A model generated the notes under the pieces. It searched no databases and was not told the origin of the DNA. It was given only the letters and a program-made list of their open reading frames with translations. A stretch of 36,189 nucleotides of DNA from Defluviicoccus sp. (GTDB lineage Bacteria > Pseudomonadota > Alphaproteobacteria > MPNO01): positions 1 through 36,189 of the forward strand of contig JAPPGP010000077.1 of NCBI GenBank assembly GCA_028821395.1. The letters are read 5' to 3'. The position numbers and the translations under genes were made by a program. The first letter of the stretch is position 1. Every line of letters starts with the position of its first letter. Of this stretch, positions 31,365-36,189 are shown one piece after another.

Positions 31365-32681
31365 GAGCTTCTGTTCCGGAACCCAGTTCCAGGGGAGGAG
31401 CTCGTCGAGCCGGGTCTGCGGGGTCCCGGCGATGCGGCCGAGCACGTCGGCGAGCCAGGCCTGCGGGTCTACGTCGTTGAGCTTGGCGGTGCCGATCAGC
31501 GTGTACATCGCCGCCGCCCGCACGCCGCCACGGTCCGAGCCGCAGAACAGCCATGATTTTCTGCCCAGGGCGATACCCCTGAGCGCCCTCTCGGCGGCGT
31601 TGTTGGTCAGGCAGATACGGCCGTCGTCGAGGAAGCGGGCGAGCAGCGCCCAGCGCCGGAGCATGTAATCCATCGCCTTGGCCACCGGGGAGTGGCGCGA
31701 CAGCTTCCCGCGCTCGGCCTGCATCCAGTCCTTGAGGTCGGCCAGCACCGGCGCGCTCAGCTCCTGGCGCAGGGCGAGGCGCTCCGCCGCGCTCTCGCCG
31801 TTGATCCCGCGCTCGATGTCGAACAGCACGTCGATCCGCTTCACCGCCTCCAGCGCCAGCGGCGAGATCGGCGGCGCGCTCTTGCCCTGTCGCTTGCTCG
31901 CCGCGATGTCGGCGAGCTCGAAGAACTTCCTTCTCGAATGCACCCAGCACGCAGCCTCGGTGACCGGCCCCGGCGATCTGCCGGCCACATAGAGGGCGTT
32001 GAACCCGGCGTAGATGTCGGCCTGGAAGATGCCGGTGAAGCTCTTCCGATGCTCGACCGGGTGATTGCCGGGCCGGTCCCGCGAGTAGCGGAACAGGGCC
32101 GCCGGCGAGTCCGCACCGCCGAACGGCGCATCGTCGCGCACATCGACCCACGCCCGGCCGGTGGCGCACTTGCCCCTGGCCAGCACCGGCACCTTGGTGT
32201 CGTCGCCATGCAGCCGGTCGGCCGCCAGCACATGGTCCACGATCAAGTCGTGCAGCGGGCTGAGCGCAACCGTGCACGCGCCCACCTGGTCGGCCAGCGT
32301 CGAGCCGTCCACCGCCCGGTCGACAATCACCCGAACGCCGCTCGCCAGCGCGATCTCCATCCGGCCCGCCTCTCCAGTCGACCGGCACGGCGTCGGCGCG
32401 CCGGCCTCGCCCTCCCGCGTCGCCCCGACTACCACCGGCACGAACCGGCCAGTCTCGGCGTCGCTTTCCGGCTCGCGATACTGTCGCCGCCAGGTGAACA
32501 CCTGGTTGGCATTGACGTTGTAACGCCGCGCCACCAGCGACACCGAAACCCCGAACTCACGGCTCTCCGCAACGATCTGGCGCTTCTGGGCCTCGCTCCA
32601 CCGGCGCCGCCGGCGATCAACCGCCCCGCCGCCCGCCTCGACAGGCTTTTCCCCGGAAACCGACATCGGCCAAGTGTCCAC
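31002..32681 (-). pseudogene. IS66 TnpA-TnpC in-frame fusion
   Basis: One uninterrupted frame. Residues 1 to about 127 are IS66 TnpA: RRRRRWSEAQKRQIVAESRE, the helix-turn-helix VSVSLVARRYNVNANQVFTWRRQY, and the closing GRMEIALASGVRVIVDRAVDG. From about residue 128 it is TnpC: LADQVGACTVALSPLHDLIV, HGDDTKVPVLARG (D160/D161), FQADIYAGFN (D222), TNNAAERALRGIALGRKSW (E364), DELLPWNW. The DDE residues survive, but TnpB and the TnpC zinc-finger/leucine-zipper part are deleted. TnpC homology ends near residue 438 (about 31368); the last 120 codons are antisense to the neighbouring gene remnant. Start is GTG 32681, or more likely ATG 32666. Its activity is doubtful. Confidence 0.85.
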
Positions 32682-32700
32682 TTACCGCCAAGTGGACACC
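31365..32700 (-). mobile_element. Internally deleted, truncated IS66-family element
   Basis: The element keeps the TnpA start side (near 32700) and the TnpC end side (near 31365), but TnpB and the N-terminal part of TnpC are gone. IS66 elements usually run about 2.5 kb with three genes; about 1.3 kb remains. No terminal inverted repeat could be paired between the two ends, and the TnpC stop codon is absent, so the 31365 end is probably truncated. The junction with the unrecognised remnant at 31364 is abrupt. It is not expected to transpose by itself. Confidence 0.8.
32674..32699. repeat. Perfect 10-bp inverted repeat at the IS66 left edge
   Basis: GTGTCCACTT (32674-32683) and AAGTGGACAC (32690-32699) pair perfectly around ACCGCC. 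It overlaps the GTG at 32681 and lies just upstream of the probable TnpA ATG at 32666, so as RNA it would fold in the 5' leader. A further AAGTGCCCACTT lies at about 32705-32716. It could be part of the IS end or a leader hairpin limiting transposase translation from outside transcripts. Confidence 0.55.
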
Positions 32701-32924
32701 TGACAAGTGCCCACTTCCCGAACACTCAGCCTGCCCAAGCAATCCCCGTAGGAACAGGCGGCCTACGCCAGAGGGTTACGTCTTTCGGGCTTCTTGAAGG
32801 GCCTTCGTCTTCGCCGTTCTGGTCGAATTCGTTTACGGCTACCTGTCTCGGTCATCTCTCGAGCCCACCCTCGACCGGCGCGCCGCGAACCGGCGGTTGG
32901 GCGTCATAAACGGCGACCCGGCGA

Positions 32925-33902
32925 TCAGCCGATGCGGGTCCGGAGGATGCCGATCCCGTCGACCTCGCACTCGACCGCGTCGCCGGGCTTGAGCCACCAC
33001 GGCTCTTCGTCGGCGCCGCGTCCGGCTGCGACGCCGCCCGGCGTTCCGGTGGTCAGCACGTCGCCGGGCTCGAGCCCGATCTGCGACCAGAAAGCGATCT
33101 GGTCGCGGATCTTGAAGCGCATATTGGCCACGAGGCTGGACTGGCGAAGCTCGCCGTTCACCCGCGTCCGCAGGCCGACCGCGTCGAGGTCGCCGAACTC
33201 GTCGCGGGTCACCAGATGAGGCCCCATCGGCGCGAAGCCCGGGAGGTTCTTGGTCAGCAGCGGCACGCCGTATTCCTGTTCGCCGAGGTCCCTCGCGCTG
33301 AGGTCGTTGTAGATCGTGAACCCGAAGACGTGGTCGAGCGCCTGCTCCGGGCGGATGCGGAATGCCCGGCGGCCGATCACATAGGCCATCTCCACCTCGT
33401 AATCGAGCTTCCTGGTCTCCTTCGGATAGGGCACCGTGCTGTCCGGGCCGACGATCGCGGACGGGTATTGCGGATGGCCGCTCGGGATCCGCGGTGCGAC
33501 CGGGCGGTTGGACTGCTGCATCTCCACGAGGTGGTCGTCGAAGTTCTTGCCGCAGGCGATGAAGTTCCGCGGCCGCGGGAAGGGCGCCTTGAGCCGCACC
33601 GCATCGGCCGCAAAGTCGATGGTCTCGCCGCGCGGGCCGGACAGCTTCCGGCCGGCGCGCGCCGCCGCGTCCGCCGCCGCCTTGGCCTCCCGCGCGGCCC
33701 GCAGGCCGGTCTCTCCGTTCTCCACGAAGGCGAGCGCATCCGATGGCGCCATCGCCGCGGCAAGGCGGTAGGCGCGCTCCACCGGCACATCCGCCGCCAG
33801 CGCCGCGGCCGAGGCGCCTTCGAGATCGACCACCCGGCCGGCCTCCGACAGGAAGCCGAAGCGCTCGGTCCCGCCCTCGGTTTCGAATGTCACGAAGCGC
33901 AT
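32925..33902 (-). CDS. Fumarylacetoacetate hydrolase (FAH) family protein
   Basis: A 325-residue FAH-superfamily enzyme, cleaving C-C bonds or decarboxylating/hydrating acyl-pyruvate-like compounds. The C-terminal catalytic domain has the metal ligands E169 and E171 (LDYEVEMAYVIG) and D200 (YNDLSARD), with RNFIACGKNFDDH near 112-124 and TGTPGGV near 287-293. I start at ATG 33902 (MRFVTFETEGG), a normal family N-terminus; the frame extends 14 codons upstream. It lies 19 nt after the stop of a paralogous, divergent FAH gene. The likely role is a late step in aromatic acid catabolism, but the substrate is unknown. Confidence 0.88.
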   Translation of the reverse strand: MRFVTFETEGGTERFGFLSEAGRVVDLEGASAAALAADVPVERAYRLAAAMAPSDALAFVENGETGLRAAREAKAAADAAARAGRKLSGPRGETIDFAADAVRLKAPFPRPRNFIACGKNFDDHLVEMQQSNRPVAPRIPSGHPQYPSAIVGPDSTVPYPKETRKLDYEVEMAYVIGRRAFRIRPEQALDHVFGFTIYNDLSARDLGEQEYGVPLLTKNLPGFAPMGPHLVTRDEFGDLDAVGLRTRVNGELRQSSLVANMRFKIRDQIAFWSQIGLEPGDVLTTGTPGGVAAGRGADEEPWWLKPGDAVECEVDGIGILRTRIG

Positions 33903-33921
33903 CGGCCTCTGCTCCGTTTCC

Positions 33922-34917
33922 TCAGCTCCAGCCTTCGCCCGCAACGACGTTCGCCGCGAGCGTGCCGATTCCCTCGGCCGCGGCTTCCAGACTGTCGCCA
34001 GGCGCTATCGCCGCCGGGGTGTCGAGCGGGCCCGTCCCGTCGGCGACGGCGATCCGCGCGCCGAAGGCCAGCATGTCTCCCGGCTCGAGTCCCATCGAGG
34101 AGCAGAACGCGATCGTCTCCGCGATCCCGTAGGCGAAGTCGGCGACGCGGAACCGCTGGCGCACGACGCCGTTGATGCTGAACGAGACTTCGAAATCGTC
34201 GTCGATGCCCGCGCCGCCGGTCAGCCTGATGCCGGGTCCGACCGGCGAGAGCCGCGGCAGGTTCCTCGCCAGCATGCCGCGCCGGACCCGGGACTCTTCG
34301 AGAAACACCTCGTCGTCCCAGACATCGATCATCAAAGTAATGCCGGCCACATGCCGCGGCGCATCCCGCCGGGAGACCCGGAGCGCGGGCTTGCCGATCA
34401 CCACGGCGAGCGCGGCATCGGCGGTGAACCTGCCGGTGGTGGGCGCGCCGTGAACCAGTTGCAGGATCGGCAGAGGCAGCGCCGCGCCGGGGTCGGCGGT
34501 GGCCGAGCAGAACTTCTTGAAGGCGGTGATCGGCGGCCGCTCGAAGTCCTCGGCATCCATCCAGCGGGTCATGACGTGCGCCGTCATCTCCCTGGGCGCG
34601 AGATCGGGCCGGCTTACCGGGCTCCAGCCGCCGACCACCATGATCTTGGCGCCTCCGTCGACCGGACACACGAGTCCGGGATCGACGATCTCCGGATCGT
34701 CGGCCGGAACGGTCTCCAGCCGGCGCATCTCGCCGTGCCCGAGAGTGGCGATCCGGCCGATCCAGCGCGACAGCGAAGCCTCCGCCGCAGCCGGCGCGCT
34801 TGCCAGCCCGGCGCGCGCGAAGACGTCGGCGAGCGGCGCCCACCGGCAGCCCTCGCCGGCGAGCACCACCTGCCGCGCCAGGAACGGCGCTTGAACGAGT
34901 CCCACACCGAGTTGCAC
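33922..34917 (-). CDS. Divergent FAH-superfamily protein with altered metal site
   Basis: A 331-residue FAH-like protein. 'FSINGVVRQRFRVADFAYGIAETIAFCSSMGLEPGDML' and 'TADAALAVVIGKPALRV' align with the FAH catalytic domain. Where the 32925 paralogue has E-V-E-M-A, this protein has D167-A-A169-L-A: one ligand is a conservative change, the other is lost. D198 (LMIDVWDDE) keeps the third. The TGTPGG loop reads FGARIAVADGTGPL. It may be inactive, or have different chemistry, and might form a heteromer with the downstream active copy, as some two-subunit decarboxylase/hydratase systems do. First gene of the pair, divergent from the binding protein at 35065. Confidence 0.78.
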   Translation of the reverse strand: MQLGVGLVQAPFLARQVVLAGEGCRWAPLADVFARAGLASAPAAAEASLSRWIGRIATLGHGEMRRLETVPADDPEIVDPGLVCPVDGGAKIMVVGGWSPVSRPDLAPREMTAHVMTRWMDAEDFERPPITAFKKFCSATADPGAALPLPILQLVHGAPTTGRFTADAALAVVIGKPALRVSRRDAPRHVAGITLMIDVWDDEVFLEESRVRRGMLARNLPRLSPVGPGIRLTGGAGIDDDFEVSFSINGVVRQRFRVADFAYGIAETIAFCSSMGLEPGDMLAFGARIAVADGTGPLDTPAAIAPGDSLEAAAEGIGTLAANVVAGEGWS

Positions 34918-34928
34918 CCAACCCTCCG

Positions 34929-34960
34929 ATCGTCCGGATTACTCTAGGCCGGCGGACGAT
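34929..34960. promoter_or_regulatory. Inverted repeat in the divergent FAH / binding-protein promoter region
   Basis: ATCGTCCG (34929-34936) and CGGACGAT (34953-34960) are perfectly inverted across 16 nt, in the 147-nt space between divergent genes starting at 34917 and 35065. The spacing suits a dimeric regulator site, but no regulator gene is adjacent and the match could be chance. Confidence 0.3.
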
Positions 34961-35064
34961 TCAGGCAAGCGGCGCCCCGGCGCGTGGTTTGCCAACGCCG
35001 ATCGAACGCTGATATCGTCGGGTGGACCGGGCGGGCCCGGCATTCAGGCAAACGGGAGAGGTAG

Positions 35065-36066
35065 ATGTTCGCAGGACGTGTGCTCTTGGGCTTGGCGATG
35101 GCGGCGGGGCTTGCCTCCGCGGCGTCGGCCGAACCCTTGAAGATCCGCATCAACTGGTCGGTGGCCCCGGCGCATATCACGCCGATGATCACCGAGGTGC
35201 CGAAGTCGATCTACAAGAACTACGGCAAGACCTACACCGTCGAGACCATCCGCATGCGCGGCAGCGGCCCGGCGCTCACCGCGCTCGCGGCCGGCGAGGT
35301 CGACATCGGCGCGGTCAACAACCAAGCCTATGCGCTCGGTATCGTAAACGGCAAGCAGGACATCGTCGCCATCGCCTCGATGCTGCGCGACGCGGGCGAA
35401 GACCCCTCCAACGGGTACTGGGTGCGCAAGGATTCCGGCATCGACGCGGTCAAGGACCTCGAGGGCAAGCGGATCGCGGTCAACGCGCTGGGCAGCGGCG
35501 TCCACGCCGCGGCCAAGAAGGTGCTGCTCGACAACGGCATGCAGCCGGGCAAGAACTACCAGTTCGTCGAAGTCCGATTCGGCGCGATGCTGTCCTCGCT
35601 GCAGACCAAGCGCATCGACATGGGCTTCCTGGTGCTGCCGTTCAACTTCATGGCCGAGCGCGACGGCGGCTACAAGCAGCTGTTCACCATGCGCGACGCC
35701 ATGGGCGAGCAGGAGACGGTGCTGTGGATCGCCAAGCGCGACTACGTCGCCAAGAACCGGGCGGCGCTGGTCGACTTCCTCGCCGATCACATCCGCATGC
35801 GGCGTTGGGCCTACGATCCCGCGAACCGCCAGGCGGCCGCCGAGATCATCGGCAAGATCATGCGCCGGCCGGCCAAGAACTACGCGTCCTGGGTGTTCAC
35901 CGACCGCGATTACGGCCGCACCCGCGATGCGAGCTTCAGCCCGGCGCGGCTGCAGAAGAACGTCGACGACCTGCACCGGCTGGGCGTCACCCCCGGCACG
36001 CTCGACGTCGCGAAACACTCCGACACGACGCTCGCCGCCGACGCCAGGAAGCAGGCGGGCATGTAG
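35065..36066 (+). CDS. NitT/TauT-type ABC transporter substrate-binding protein
   Basis: A 333-residue periplasmic receptor of the SsuA/THI5/NMT1 group. A signal peptide covers residues 1-22 (LLGLAMAAGLASAASA), and the mature protein begins EPLKIRINWSVAPAHITPMI. 'ALAAGEVDIGAVNNQAYALGI' and 'DAVKDLEGKRIAVNALGSGVHAAAKKVLLDNGM' are typical of aromatic- or sulfonate-type receptors. ATG 35065 has GGAGAGG 4-10 nt upstream. The gene is followed by a strong hairpin. No permease or ATPase for it lies within the window; they may follow downstream. Divergent from the FAH pair, so its ligand may be their precursor. Confidence 0.88.
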   Translation: MFAGRVLLGLAMAAGLASAASAEPLKIRINWSVAPAHITPMITEVPKSIYKNYGKTYTVETIRMRGSGPALTALAAGEVDIGAVNNQAYALGIVNGKQDIVAIASMLRDAGEDPSNGYWVRKDSGIDAVKDLEGKRIAVNALGSGVHAAAKKVLLDNGMQPGKNYQFVEVRFGAMLSSLQTKRIDMGFLVLPFNFMAERDGGYKQLFTMRDAMGEQETVLWIAKRDYVAKNRAALVDFLADHIRMRRWAYDPANRQAAAEIIGKIMRRPAKNYASWVFTDRDYGRTRDASFSPARLQKNVDDLHRLGVTPGTLDVAKHSDTTLAADARKQAGM

Positions 36067-36074
36067 CGGCGCGT

Positions 36075-36111
36075 TCGGTCCGGCGGCGGGGACCGCCCGC
36101 CGCCGGACCGA
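36075..36111 (+). terminator. Perfect 16-bp hairpin after the binding-protein gene
   Basis: TCGGTCCGGCGGCGGG (36075-36090) is perfectly inverted at 36096-36111 around a 5-nt loop (GACCG), 9 nt past the stop codon. The stem is very GC-rich but has no T-tract, so it is either a factor-aided terminator or an mRNA-stabilising stem between receptor and downstream gene. Confidence 0.6.
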
Positions 36112-36137
36112 TGCCGCGGGCGGAGGGCTCGGTCGCG

Positions 36138-36189
36138 ATGATCGTCGACGTGCACAGCCACCTGAACGACCGGGCGCTGTGCGAGCGCG
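36138..36189 (+). CDS. Start of an amidohydrolase family gene (cut by window edge)
   Basis: Only 17 codons are present: MIVDVHSHLNDRALCER. The V-D-V-H-S-H phrase is the N-terminal HxH metal motif of amidohydrolase family 2 enzymes, as in the 12860 and 2122 genes. GGAGGG (36123-36128) lies about 10 nt before the ATG. Its position after a NitT/TauT receptor suggests it acts on the imported ligand. Confidence 0.6.
   Translation, partial: MIVDVHSHLNDRALCER

Overview
The window is GC-rich and has the gene style of an alphaproteobacterium. The evidence is GTG and ATG starts, 4-bp ATGA/GTGA gene overlaps, TAXI-type TRAP transport, a BKACE/DUF849 gene, a molybdenum hydroxylase operon, and scattered REP-like palindromes carrying 'GTCATGCCCGGA' and 'GGGGTGACAA' cores. 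I cannot place it to genus. No rRNA, tRNA or CRISPR array was seen. The content is accessory: catabolic operons, each with its own uptake system or toxin-like neighbours, separated by repeats and gene relics.

Layout. 1-3003 (minus): LigI-like amidohydrolase, SDR-type epimerase and tandem-GNAT acetyltransferase in one operon. 3138-4001 (plus): a complete RES-Xre toxin-antitoxin pair. 4069-5130: a DapA-family aldolase/lyase. 5258-7979 (minus): a tight operon of cyclase/KynB-like hydrolase, beta-keto-acid cleavage enzyme and 4,5-dihydroxyphthalate decarboxylase-like protein. 8144-9036 (plus): two unrecognised, translationally coupled genes; the second carries an R-x4-H signature of HEPN ribonucleases. 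9104-13846: a three-subunit xanthine dehydrogenase-family molybdenum hydroxylase overlapping an ACMSD-like amidohydrolase. 14063-14918: CinA-like and ArsC/Spx-like proteins.

15477-24637 (minus) is the most unusual block. It is a ten-gene unidirectional cluster, transcribed from high to low coordinate: luciferase-like monooxygenase, alpha/beta hydrolase, decayed M24-family gene, VOC dioxygenase-like protein, two paralogous proteins with a C-terminus like 3-hydroxyanthranilate dioxygenase, Rieske ferredoxin, a TAXI-like protein without signal peptide, a TAXI receptor with signal peptide, and a fused TRAP permease. It looks like an import-plus-oxidative-breakdown system for an unknown, perhaps aromatic, acid. 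A cytochrome P450 relic and a divergent XRE-cupin regulator (25415) lie just upstream.

26119-29195 (minus) is a polar amino-acid type ABC transporter, divergent from an agmatinase-family ureohydrolase (29856-30860); together they suggest import and hydrolysis of a guanidino compound. 30904-32700 is a decay zone: an unrecognised frameshifted gene with a strong ribosome binding site, cut by an IS66 element whose TnpA and TnpC are fused in frame by an internal deletion. 32925-34917 (minus) holds two FAH-superfamily genes, one with altered metal ligands. 35065-36066 is a NitT/TauT-type binding protein, followed by a perfect 16-bp hairpin and the first codons of another amidohydrolase at the window edge.
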